Shown here in pieces: positions 1 through 6,363 of a DNA stretch of 6,364 nt. The notes beneath the pieces were generated by a model, which ran no database searches, had not been told where the DNA came from, and saw only the letters and a list, made by a program, of their open reading frames with translations. The DNA is from Thermoplasmata archaeon (GTDB lineage Archaea > Thermoplasmatota > Thermoplasmata > Thermoplasmatales > Thermoplasmataceae). The stretch lies in the NCBI GenBank assembly GCA_021845325.1, contig JAKBRR010000105.1, positions 1 through 6,364 of the forward strand, in the 5' to 3' direction. The position numbers were made by a program, and so were the translations under genes. Position 1 is the first letter of the stretch, and each line of letters begins with the position of its first letter.

Positions 1-2069
1 AACGCCACTACGGGTCTTACCCATGGCTTCATGAGAGGATACTGGTCATTGAATGTACCGTTGATATCAAAAGGTGAATCACCAATACCATCATTGTTTT
101 TATCGGATCCATTATAACTGCTCCAGTAGTTCCCCCCAACCGACATTGAAAGGTTAAACAGATCATTTGATGATGAAGACAAAATAAAGTTATGCCTTTT
201 GTTATAGATAAAGTCATTGTGATAGAATATGCTGTTATTTGTGGAAGTCAAATTTAGCGGAATAGTGGAATTGTTGAAGTAATTGCCATAGAAGGAGTCG
301 TTATAAGACAATTTAGAAAATATATCAGTATTATAGTTTAGGAAAGTGTTATTGGAAAATGTGGATTTGCTCGCGTTAAACATTTTAATTCCAATACTAT
401 CTGGCGCGCTGGAACCTTTTTGGTCGAACATATTTCCATTTAACACCGTTCCATTTACGTTCCTAAAATACAGCCCAAGGGAAACACTGGTATTATCATT
501 ATTCTGAATTACAGTATTGTTACCAAGATAGGTGGCTTTCATCCCATATAAATCAATTCCTATTGAAGAATATGAAGAAGAGTTCTCATATATGTAATTC
601 CCGGTAATGTTACTTTGTTGCCCGTCATTGATTAAAGTAAGCGTAACGCCATTCGTTATGGACGAATTGTAGAATTCCAGGGTATTTTCCGTAATTGAAA
701 TATTTGAAGGTTTAGTATTTGAGATTCCAATGATTGAAGCTCTCACTGAGACTATCCTGTTCCCATGTTCCGTAATGTTACCTCCGGTGCTTTGAAACCC
801 GGCTCCAGCGTTACTTACAGGAGTTCCGGAATAGAAATAAATATCGTTATTCATGGCAACAATGTTTGTATTGCTTGTAGATACAGCCTGATTCGTCTCG
901 ATTGTGTTGAGCATTGAGATATTATTTCCTTTCATGGCGAGATTTCCACTATATTCTGAAATAGCGCTGGCTGTGTTACTTCCTGTATTATTAAGCGTTA
1001 TATGGTTATTAACAAGATTTATGTTAGAATAACTTGAATGTAAAGCCTCAAAGAGACTGCCGGTATTCCCTGAAGTTGCATTTCCTAACATGAAACTGTT
1101 GCCTGATATTGTGACGTTTGATGAATAAGCAGTAATTGCACATACTGGATTTCCTGCTGTTGGGTCAAAATCTGGACTAATATTGAAACTGTTTCCAGAA
1201 ATAATTGTGTTTGGACTGATGTAATTTCCTTGTGGCCCAATTGCAATAGAATTTTTTAAATAACCATTGAAATGGCTGCTTTTCACAGAAGTGTAATTAC
1301 CTAAAATACATAGCCCTGTATGTGCTGTTGCAATCACTGTAATATTATAGATTTCAGTGTTGGCAGAATTAATGATCGCTCCAACTCCAAATGTATTTAA
1401 AGCTGAATTGTAGATGATGTCATTGGAAAAATTTACATATTTCGATGATTCAATAGAATTGAAATTACCATTTGAAGGTATCATTCCAGTTAAAATGGTG
1501 TTTGTTAAGAATGCCTTTGCGATAACTGAAGTATTCAGAGCAAACTCGCTATTTTCTACAGATATATTATCTGTTTGCGCACCTATGATTAAAGCGACTA
1601 TTGCAGATTTAATATTCAAATTGGCAAAGGTGTCATTTGAGGACTGATTTACCAGTATGCCAGCTTGATCATCAGTATTAATTCTTAGATTTTTAACCGA
1701 GACATCTTTTGCTTTCAAAATATTCATTGTAAAGTTTTGTTCATGGCCATTGCCTGACATTGTGTAATTCTGACCGTTAAATATGGTAACATTGTGCATT
1801 ATGTTGATGGTACCAAAAATTTCACCTTCCAGTGTGTAAATATTGCCAGCTCTATCTATAATATTTGTGTTCCCCGTTCCGTGGTAACTGACACTCCCGT
1901 TTGCACTTATGTTTACAATTCCGGTAAAATTATTTATGGGGGTTGCTGGACCAAATGTCGTCACTGATAACGCAGAACCTGAACTAACATAGGTATCAGA
2001 CACTATTGTTGTTAGAAGGAACGTTGCTATGAACACTGACGAAAGAGTTTTCCAATTCATCCAAGACAT
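1..2069 (-). CDS. NosD-like right-handed beta-helix surface protein, C-terminal end outside window
   Basis: The minus strand reads without a stop from ATG at 2069 to the left edge (689 codons seen). Residues 1-7 (MSWMNWK) precede a hydrophobic stretch at about 8-23, which looks like a signal peptide or N-terminal anchor. The remainder is rich in Asn, Ser, Thr and Ile, with short repeating units such as ISGNSF (291-296 and 321-326), typical of parallel beta-helix proteins. Residues 646-664 (GNYWSSYNGSDKNNDGIGD), then SPF and QYPLM (677-681), match the hallmark end of NosD-type repeats in archaeal surface proteins. About 33 N-x-S/T sequons suggest heavy glycosylation outside the cell. An in-frame TAG at 2091-2093 limits the start to ATG 2069, ATG 2060 or TTG 2084; I chose ATG 2069. 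True NosD takes part in copper-site maturation of nitrous oxide reductase, but nothing here supports that role, so the function is unknown. Downstream domains cannot be seen. Confidence 0.9.
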   Translation of the reverse strand, partial: MSWMNWKTLSSVFIATFLLTTIVSDTYVSSGSALSVTTFGPATPINNFTGIVNISANGSVSYHGTGNTNIIDRAGNIYTLEGEIFGTINIMHNVTIFNGQNYTMSGNGHEQNFTMNILKAKDVSVKNLRINTDDQAGILVNQSSNDTFANLNIKSAIVALIIGAQTDNISVENSEFALNTSVIAKAFLTNTILTGMIPSNGNFNSIESSKYVNFSNDIIYNSALNTFGVGAIINSANTEIYNITVIATAHTGLCILGNYTSVKSSHFNGYLKNSIAIGPQGNYISPNTIISGNSFNISPDFDPTAGNPVCAITAYSSNVTISGNSFMLGNATSGNTGSLFEALHSSYSNINLVNNHITLNNTGSNTASAISEYSGNLAMKGNNISMLNTIETNQAVSTSNTNIVAMNNDIYFYSGTPVSNAGAGFQSTGGNITEHGNRIVSVRASIIGISNTKPSNISITENTLEFYNSSITNGVTLTLINDGQQSNITGNYIYENSSSYSSIGIDLYGMKATYLGNNTVIQNNDNTSVSLGLYFRNVNGTVLNGNMFDQKGSSAPDSIGIKMFNASKSTFSNNTFLNYNTDIFSKLSYNDSFYGNYFNNSTIPLNLTSTNNSIFYHNDFIYNKRHNFILSSSSNDLFNLSMSVGGNYWSSYNGSDKNNDGIGDSPFDINGTFNDQYPLMKPWVRPVVA

Positions 2070-2100
2070 TACAACTTTCAGCAATTTAAACTATTCGTCT

Positions 2101-2118
2101 TTTTATATGTCATATAAG
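2101..2118 (-). promoter_or_regulatory. Probable promoter with palindrome, upstream of the beta-helix gene
   Basis: The 69-base gap before the beta-helix gene holds a perfect 7-base inverted repeat, TTATATG and CATATAA, around one central base (2103-2117). On the minus strand its second arm runs into ATATAAAA (2108-2101), a good archaeal TATA box. A start of transcription about 25 bases further on would fall near 2080 and leave a leader of roughly 10 bases before ATG 2069. Using the palindrome centre instead, a leaderless start at TTG 2084 is possible. The symmetry may simply reflect AT-rich TATA sequence, or it may be a regulator site overlapping the TATA box. Confidence 0.5.
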
Positions 2119-2138
2119 TCAATTTATCCCTTAGTGGT

Positions 2139-2645
2139 TTATTTGACCCTTTTCGCATCAATAGTAGTTCCGAATATTGAGCCAATATTTCTGTACCCAA
2201 TCTTCCTGTAGAAATTAAGGGCAATCAAATTCAGAGCCGGGAATTCAGCGGTAACAATACTTATTCCTAATTTATTTAACTTTAAATAAAAATAGTCAAG
2301 CAATGCTGCTCCTACCTTTTTCCTTCTGTATTCAGGCATGATGTACAAATCGATAATTCTTGCCTCCTTATCTGGATTATAATAAATCCTCTTTCTTATT
2401 TCAGCTTTCAGCACACCGACGATGCTTTTATTGAATTCAGCCACAATAACGATATAATTTTGTGTGTCAACGATACAGTTCCCATAAAATTTTTCTGCAT
2501 CAGATCTCTTCTCCTCATCTATTGTATATAATGGATCAAATTCCCCGTTGAGTCTTTTCATCCTTTCAATCAAACCCAAAAAAGGTTTAAGATCTTCGCT
2601 CCTTGCATCTCTTACTTCTATCTTCATCTTTTTATCATCTTTCAT
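2139..2645 (-). CDS. GNAT-family N-acetyltransferase, coupled to malic enzyme
   Basis: A 168-residue protein with the size and layout of a single-domain GNAT acetyltransferase, which moves an acetyl group from acetyl-CoA to an amine in the cytosol. The strand before motif A is IIDLYIMPEY (97-106), followed by RRKKVGAALL (107-116), the acetyl-CoA pyrophosphate loop. Compared with the usual Q/R-x-x-G-x-G/A pattern, the first Gly is Lys110, while Arg107 and Gly112 remain. The C-terminal NLIALNFYRKIGYRNIG (129-145) is the typical motif B ending. ATG 2645 overlaps the malic enzyme TGA by 4 bases (ATGA). A GGGTGA site (2657-2652), 6 bases before the ATG, resembles an archaeal ribosome binding site and supports this start over Met7. 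The gene is therefore the second in an operon. The substrate (protein N-terminus, lysine or small molecule) cannot be told. Confidence 0.88.
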   Translation of the reverse strand: MKDDKKMKIEVRDARSEDLKPFLGLIERMKRLNGEFDPLYTIDEEKRSDAEKFYGNCIVDTQNYIVIVAEFNKSIVGVLKAEIRKRIYYNPDKEARIIDLYIMPEYRRKKVGAALLDYFYLKLNKLGISIVTAEFPALNLIALNFYRKIGYRNIGSIFGTTIDAKRVK

Positions 2646-3976
2646 TGTTGCTCACCCGGCAAATTTCTTATAAGTTTCTCATCCATCAGCTTTCTGAATA
2701 TTTTTCTGTTCTCCTCAATTATATCCTTTGCAATATCATAAAACATCTTCTTGCTCCCTGTCCTTCTGGCCAGACCTTCGTCTTCTGTAGCCTTAGCCAC
2801 TGCTGATGCAACTTGTGGATATAGGTCTGTGTCAGTCATCTTTGGTACTATATTATCATCGTCTAACTCTGAGACAAAATCTGCAATTTCATAGGAAGCC
2901 TTAACCATTATGGAAAAGTTCACTCCTTTTGCACGGGCATCAAGTACTCCACGAAATACTCCTGGAAATACCAGACTGTTATTAATCTGATTTGGAAAAT
3001 CACCCCTACCTGTGGCTACTATTTTTGCTCCCCCTTCCTTGGCTACATGTGGCCATATTTCAGGAACAGGGTTTGCCAGTGCAAATATAACCGGATAATT
3101 GTTCATTTTCTTAATCCATTGGGGTTTAATTGTATTAGGGTCTGATTTAGCTGCTGAAACAACTATGTCTGAGCCAGATAATGCCTCCGGTATTCCTCCT
3201 TTTTTTCTATCTCTGTTAGTATTCAGAGCCAGTTCGTATTTCCATGGATTATTAATCATTAATGAGTCAATATCTTCCCTCTCTGGTTCAAGAATACCCT
3301 TAGAATCCACTAGAATTAAGTTTCCCGGTTTAAAGCCTGCACTTATTAAAAGATTGGAGGCTGCAATATTTGCAGCTCCTGAACCGATAAACACGACCTG
3401 TGCATCTTCAATCTTTTTCCCTGAGAGCCTTAACGAATTAATAATTCCAGCCAGGATTATGCATGCGGTTCCAAGCTGGTCATCATGCCATGCGGGAATA
3501 GTAAGTTCCTTCTGCAGTTCACGTAATATATAGAAACATTTCGGGCTTTCAATGTCCTCTAGATTATAGCCTCCAAAAGATGGTTCCAGAGCCTTGGCGA
3601 CAGTAATAAACTCCTCCTTTGTTTTTGTTCTTATCGGTATGGGAACTGCATTAACGCCCCCAAGATAATTGAAAATCATGGATTTTCCTTCCATTACAGG
3701 CATAGCCGCCTCGGGACCAACGTTTCCAATTCCCAGTACTCTGGTTCCATCCGTCAGTATGGCAATAGAATTCCATCTGCCGGTAAGATCAAAAGATAAA
3801 TCTGAATCTGCGGCTATTCTTCTTGAAACCTCTGCCACACCCGGGGTGTACCAGTACGAAAAATCTGATAGAGTATTGATTGGAACTTTAGGAAGAACCA
3901 TTATTTTGCCCTTATAAAATTGAGAATATTTAACAGATAAATCATTAAATTTTTTAGTTCTTTCTTCGTCTTGCAT
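2642..3976 (-). CDS. Malic enzyme (oxidative decarboxylating malate dehydrogenase, NAD(P)-dependent)
   Basis: This enzyme converts malate to pyruvate and CO2 while reducing NAD+ or NADP+, linking the TCA cycle to pyruvate and acetyl-CoA in the cytosol. With ATG 3976 as start it has 444 residues, normal for the short prokaryotic/archaeal form without a phosphotransacetylase domain. Visible motifs are KGKI and PKVP near residues 22-31, YTPGVAE (43-49), GIGNVGPEAAMPVMEGK (82-98, with the expected catalytic Lys98), LEDIESP (139-145) and HDDQLGT (164-170) carrying the acidic metal ligands, the Rossmann loop GSGAANIA (198-205) with Asp224 ending the next strand, LANPVPE (300-306) and GRGDFPNQINN (323-333). 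HDDQ is followed by Leu where His is common. The frame is also open upstream to TTG 3997 (+7 residues), but a TATA box centred about 27 bases before ATG 3976 favours a leaderless ATG. It is the first gene of an operon with the GNAT at 2139-2645. Cofactor preference cannot be decided. Confidence 0.96.
   Translation of the reverse strand: MQDEERTKKFNDLSVKYSQFYKGKIMVLPKVPINTLSDFSYWYTPGVAEVSRRIAADSDLSFDLTGRWNSIAILTDGTRVLGIGNVGPEAAMPVMEGKSMIFNYLGGVNAVPIPIRTKTKEEFITVAKALEPSFGGYNLEDIESPKCFYILRELQKELTIPAWHDDQLGTACIILAGIINSLRLSGKKIEDAQVVFIGSGAANIAASNLLISAGFKPGNLILVDSKGILEPEREDIDSLMINNPWKYELALNTNRDRKKGGIPEALSGSDIVVSAAKSDPNTIKPQWIKKMNNYPVIFALANPVPEIWPHVAKEGGAKIVATGRGDFPNQINNSLVFPGVFRGVLDARAKGVNFSIMVKASYEIADFVSELDDDNIVPKMTDTDLYPQVASAVAKATEDEGLARRTGSKKMFYDIAKDIIEENRKIFRKLMDEKLIRNLPGEQQ
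2652..2657 (-). promoter_or_regulatory. Shine-Dalgarno-like site for the operon-internal GNAT gene
   Basis: Read on the minus strand this is GGGTGA, with 6 bases between it and ATG 2645. It lies inside the last codons of the malic enzyme gene. It fits the archaeal anti-Shine-Dalgarno pattern and contrasts with the malic enzyme gene itself, which shows no such site. First genes that are leaderless and internal genes with a Shine-Dalgarno site are a known archaeal arrangement. The site decides the GNAT start at 2645. Confidence 0.6.
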
Positions 3977-3988
3977 ATGTTTCACGAT

Positions 3989-4014
3989 GCGAATCAAATT
4001 AATATACGATTTGC
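3989..4014. promoter_or_regulatory. Shared bidirectional promoter between malic enzyme and two-domain GNAT genes
   Basis: The divergent start codons at 3976 (minus) and 4027 (plus) are only 50 bases apart. The AT core TTAATATA (3999-4006) reads TATATTAA on the other strand, so it can act as a TATA box both ways. It lies about 25-27 bases from each ATG, the normal archaeal TATA-to-transcription-start spacing, so both mRNAs would be leaderless. An imperfect inverted repeat, GCGAATC (3989-3995) and GATTTGC (4008-4014), 6 of 7 positions matching, flanks the core. Its centre, 4001.5, is also the midpoint between the two start codons. The arms sit where TFB recognition elements (BRE) would be on each side; a regulator operator is the alternative. 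Confidence 0.6.
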
Positions 4015-4026
4015 TTAACTATTAAT

Positions 4027-4947
4027 ATGGAAATGCACAATATCAAGCTTGACTGGGGCTCCATTCTGGAGAATCATATTGAATGGCTGGAGGAACTCTA
4101 TGACAGTGATCAAATTCGGTCGTCTTATGAAGCTATTATTCCCCTCCTTATAGAAAATAAGATTCCATCTCGAGTTATTGTTACTGGGGGTAAGGTAATT
4201 GCATATGCATTTTACATTAAAGGAAATGAAGATGAGAGAATATATTCCACGATGGGATTTCAGTCCACAAAGATAGATGAGGGTAAAATTTCTTTTCTGG
4301 TAGATTGGTTAATAGACGAATCAAGAAGGGAAAATAAGACTATTATAATGAATGGGATTTTTAATGAACCAATTAATTTCATGGAACTTATAACAAAAAA
4401 GGATTTCAATGTGATTAACAGGATCAGAATGGAGCTTGAACTTACCGATAACGTGATGTCAGATTATGTATTAAATGATAAGATTGAATTCAAAAATATT
4501 CACAGCAGCAATTTAGAAGAGACATGTGATTTAATTTATGACTCTTTCAGAGGGTTACCGGAAAGGATCTTGCTTCCAGCTGGGGATAATAGATCGAAGC
4601 TACTGTCCAAAAGTTTGATGGATGGTACTTACGGTAAAATCATGGAGAAAATATCATATTTGGTTTCGGAGAATAATAACACAATTGGTGGAGTGATCTT
4701 TACTGATGGATCAACCGAATTAAAAAAAATTCCACTTCTTTTATTTATATTTGTCCTAAGTGATTACAGAGGGAAAGGCCTTTCTGAGGAAATTCTTGCC
4801 AGAGCCATATTTGAGCTTAAAAAATCAGGTATTAAAGAAGTTCAATTATGGGTAGACAGGAACAATTTTGCATACAATATATACAAAAAGTCAGGATTTA
4901 AGGAATGCGAAAACGAAAAGACCCCCATTTACTTTTTTACTCCTTAG
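4027..4947 (+). CDS. Two-domain GNAT-like acetyltransferase
   Basis: A 306-residue protein whose C-terminal half (about 155-306) is a clear GNAT acetyltransferase domain: IFVLSDYRGKGLSEEILARA (241-260) is a textbook motif A with R248-x-x-G251, and NNFAYNIYKKSGF (279-291) is motif B. Strand LLLFIFVLS precedes the acetyl-CoA loop. The N-terminal half (about 1-145) has a GNAT-like order of helices and strands but no recognisable acetyl-CoA loop; it is probably a degenerate GNAT repeat, as in other tandem-GNAT proteins, and may serve for substrate binding or dimer formation. This domain reading is inference from pattern. The start at ATG 4027 fits a leaderless transcript from the TATA box centred near 4002; ATG 4033 is an in-frame alternative. 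No signal peptide or membrane segment is seen, so it should be cytosolic. It is divergent from malic enzyme and convergent with the Nudix gene. The substrate is unknown. Confidence 0.88.
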   Translation: MEMHNIKLDWGSILENHIEWLEELYDSDQIRSSYEAIIPLLIENKIPSRVIVTGGKVIAYAFYIKGNEDERIYSTMGFQSTKIDEGKISFLVDWLIDESRRENKTIIMNGIFNEPINFMELITKKDFNVINRIRMELELTDNVMSDYVLNDKIEFKNIHSSNLEETCDLIYDSFRGLPERILLPAGDNRSKLLSKSLMDGTYGKIMEKISYLVSENNNTIGGVIFTDGSTELKKIPLLLFIFVLSDYRGKGLSEEILARAIFELKKSGIKEVQLWVDRNNFAYNIYKKSGFKECENEKTPIYFFTP

Positions 4948-4973
4948 TCAGGAAATATCTCTTTTTTACTCCT
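4932..4973 (+). terminator. T-rich terminator region with a 13-base direct repeat
   Basis: CTTTTTTACTCCT occurs twice on the plus strand, at 4932-4944 (ending within the last codons of the GNAT gene) and at 4961-4973 (just past its stop). Each copy carries a run of six T. Archaeal RNA polymerase terminates at oligo-T runs without needing a hairpin, so the second copy, and perhaps both, is a likely stop for the plus-strand gene. The rest of the 47-base convergent gap up to 4994 holds only the AT-rich palindrome AATTATAATT (4980-4989), with a short T run on the minus strand that could serve the Nudix gene. Confidence 0.5.
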
Positions 4974-4994
4974 AGGCAAAATTATAATTCCCGG

Positions 4995-5462
4995 TTAAGT
5001 GCTGTCCATACTATCATAAATAAATGAGGACGTGCGTTCAATAACTTCAAGAACCTTTGGATCTATCTCAATGTCCCGCATTTCATCGATGGGAAACCAT
5101 CTTACATCCTTTTGGGAAGAGATTATGGATTTTGATTTGTTTTTTAATTTTGCAATGAAAACTATGTCGATATGATTATGCCTGCCGTCTTCATAATTGA
5201 GATTTTCAACCAAAATTGTTATGGGATTTATGCTTAACTTCAAGGGCATATCCTGATCTTTTTCCCTTTTAGTGTAATCAATCAATTCTATAGTTTCATC
5301 TGTCTTCTCCTTAACAATCCGTTTAATTCCCTCCTCTGGAGTCTCATCATTTCTGAAGTGATCTCCGATTAACATCCATTTTTTTAAACTTTCATTCCAC
5401 TGAAGGATCGCCATGTTACCTTCTAAAATTGCAGCGCTTGCAACGATGCACGTTTTTGTCAT
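4995..5462 (-). CDS. Nudix-fold protein with degenerate Nudix box
   Basis: A 155-residue protein of usual Nudix-hydrolase length. The family hydrolyses nucleoside diphosphates linked to another group, using Mg2+ held by glutamates of the Nudix box (G-x5-E-x7-R-E-U-x-E-E-x-G-U). Here the box aligns as GDHFRNDE (33-40), TPEEGIK, then RIVKEKTD (48-55). The second Gly is Asp34, the Glu after Arg48 is Ile49, the second Glu of the EE pair is Lys53, and the final Gly is Asp55. Glu40, Arg48 and Glu52 remain. The rest of the fold looks intact: VASAAIL near the start, HNHIDIVFIAKL (95-106) and VRWFPIDEM (119-127), as in homologous hydrolases. It may thus be inactive or altered, perhaps a nucleotide-binding protein. 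It starts at ATG 5462, follows the kinase-like gene by 73 bases, and probably has its own promoter. Confidence 0.82.
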   Translation of the reverse strand: MTKTCIVASAAILEGNMAILQWNESLKKWMLIGDHFRNDETPEEGIKRIVKEKTDETIELIDYTKREKDQDMPLKLSINPITILVENLNYEDGRHNHIDIVFIAKLKNKSKSIISSQKDVRWFPIDEMRDIEIDPKVLEVIERTSSFIYDSMDST

Positions 5463-5483
5463 GATACCTTATGATGCCAAATC

Positions 5484-5518
5484 AATATTTAAGTGATTTT
5501 TATACGCAAAAATATAAA
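5484..5518 (-). promoter_or_regulatory. Probable promoter(s) of the Nudix gene
   Basis: On the minus strand three TATA-like elements precede ATG 5462: TTTATATTTTT (about 5518-5508), GTATAAAAAT (about 5506-5497) and TTAAATATT (5492-5484). The last is centred about 26 bases before the ATG and would give a leaderless mRNA. The middle one would give a leader of about 10 bases containing AAGGT, a weak ribosome binding site only 3 bases from the ATG. The sequence alone does not decide between them. Confidence 0.45.
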
Positions 5519-5519
5519 A

Positions 5520-5534
5520 GTGAAATATTTTCAC
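5520..5534 (-). terminator. Hairpin plus T-rich tract after the kinase-like gene
   Basis: GTGAAA and TTTCAC form a perfect 6-base inverted repeat around a 3-base loop, beginning one base after the TAA (5536-5538) of the kinase-like gene. On the minus strand it is followed at once by TTTTATATTTTT. This resembles a hairpin with a U tract, although the stem is AT-rich and weak and archaeal termination depends mainly on the T run. Alternatively the palindrome is an operator just upstream of the Nudix gene promoter. Confidence 0.4.
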
Positions 5535-5535
5535 A

Positions 5536-6363
5536 TTAGATATAAAGGATTAATTCATATGCAATAGTCATAAAAACCGGAATTGAGAAATTATCATCGA
5601 TTGGGAATGTGGAAAGTGCCTCTGCAAAAACAGCAACTGTGGCATATATGATACCGTATATACCCAAAAGGTAGAATCCGGCTATGGCAGTTACTGCAAA
5701 CATGGAAAAAAAACCTGAATAGCTCTTTTTCTTATTGAAGAATAATTTTGGACCCTTTAACTTGGAACCGACTATGGTTGCTATGGAATCACCAAAGGTC
5801 ACAGCTATAACAACAAGAATGATGAAATTCAAGTTATGTGCCACGGATACCAGTGCAAGTATTCCTATGGCAAACCATGAGGCACCGATACCAAGCTTTG
5901 TATTCTCCCTTTCAAGAGATGTCAGAAAACGTGCAGCTTTAAAGGCATGCTTATCCTTAACAGAATTAATAATCAGGAAATATATTAAAATAAATATTGT
6001 AAGGAAGAATAGCGCCTTTACCATGCCAATAAAAACAATTCCAAGAATGATCACAATTCCCCCTGCAATTTGAACAAGATCCCGTGGAACCTCCTTGGAA
6101 ACTGAACGCCCTTTTTGATTTTCATTGTCACGAGAATATGAAATTAATTTATCGTGCCCAAGAAAGGCTGAGCCAAAACCAAGTATTATAGACATATCGA
6201 TAATTCGAATGTGATTAAAATTAAAGAATAAGGAATATGCAAGTACAAATAGAGCGAGAAATATAAATGAAATATAGAAGTTTTTTGAGTAAAGGGATTC
6301 TGCACAAATTAATGAGAGAATTCCAACTGGTAGGATCCAGTAGGTATTAAAGATGAAAAACAT
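5536..6363 (-). CDS. Dolichol-kinase / SEC59-type membrane protein (CTP-dependent lipid kinase family)
   Basis: A polytopic membrane protein of at least 275 residues. Hydrophobic segments lie near 5-22, 28-47, 55-70, 95-113, 115-133, 157-175, 178-198, 218-240 and 261-275. The C-terminal half carries the signature of the SEC59/DGK1/phosphatidate cytidylyltransferase group: FGDSIATIVGSKLKG (190-204) with Asp192, NKKKSYSGF (210-218) and EALSTFPIDDNFSIP (248-262). Family members phosphorylate dolichol, diacylglycerol or phytol using CTP. In an archaeon, making dolichyl phosphate for N-glycosylation or salvaging isoprenoid alcohols is plausible, but the substrate is inferred. In the usual KKS-x-E-G motif the Glu is Ser216. 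The N-terminal 90 residues are an extra hydrophobic region. ATG 6363 lies one base from the window edge, so the gene may begin further upstream and any promoter is out of view. Phosphatidate cytidylyltransferase-like activity is the main alternative. Confidence 0.82.
   Translation of the reverse strand: MFFIFNTYWILPVGILSLICAESLYSKNFYISFIFLALFVLAYSLFFNFNHIRIIDMSIILGFGSAFLGHDKLISYSRDNENQKGRSVSKEVPRDLVQIAGGIVIILGIVFIGMVKALFFLTIFILIYFLIINSVKDKHAFKAARFLTSLERENTKLGIGASWFAIGILALVSVAHNLNFIILVVIAVTFGDSIATIVGSKLKGPKLFFNKKKSYSGFFSMFAVTAIAGFYLLGIYGIIYATVAVFAEALSTFPIDDNFSIPVFMTIAYELILYI

Noticed and set aside
29..217. 62-codon minus-strand open frame
   Set aside because: It lies in a different frame inside the long beta-helix gene, whose own frame is uninterrupted and shows the NosD-type motif here.
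1414..1647. 77-codon plus-strand open frame
   Set aside because: It is antisense to the beta-helix gene and has no recognisable motifs or promoter.
1..2069. True copper-related NosD (nos operon) role
   Set aside because: The shared feature is only the beta-helix repeat family; no nitrous oxide reductase or other nos genes are nearby.
2029..2211. 60-codon plus-strand open frame spanning a gene boundary
   Set aside because: It overlaps the beta-helix start and the GNAT end antisense; its hydrophobic residues come from AT-rich sequence.
2139..2645. Toxin-antitoxin reading of the small GNAT (TacT-like)
   Set aside because: No small DNA-binding antitoxin gene precedes it; it overlaps malic enzyme instead.
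3099..3533. 144-codon plus-strand open frame
   Set aside because: It is antisense to the strongly conserved malic enzyme; low-complexity serine-rich product with no independent support.
3977..3997. Seven-residue N-terminal extension of malic enzyme from TTG 3997
   Set aside because: It would start inside the TATA/BRE region; ATG 3976 has ideal leaderless spacing and fits the usual distance to the KGKI motif.
5463..5535. Possible riboswitch or small RNA in the 73-base gap
   Set aside because: Only an AT-rich hairpin and TATA-like elements are present; too short and too simple for a structured RNA.
5735..6073. 112-codon plus-strand open frame
   Set aside because: It is antisense to the membrane kinase-like gene and has no motifs.
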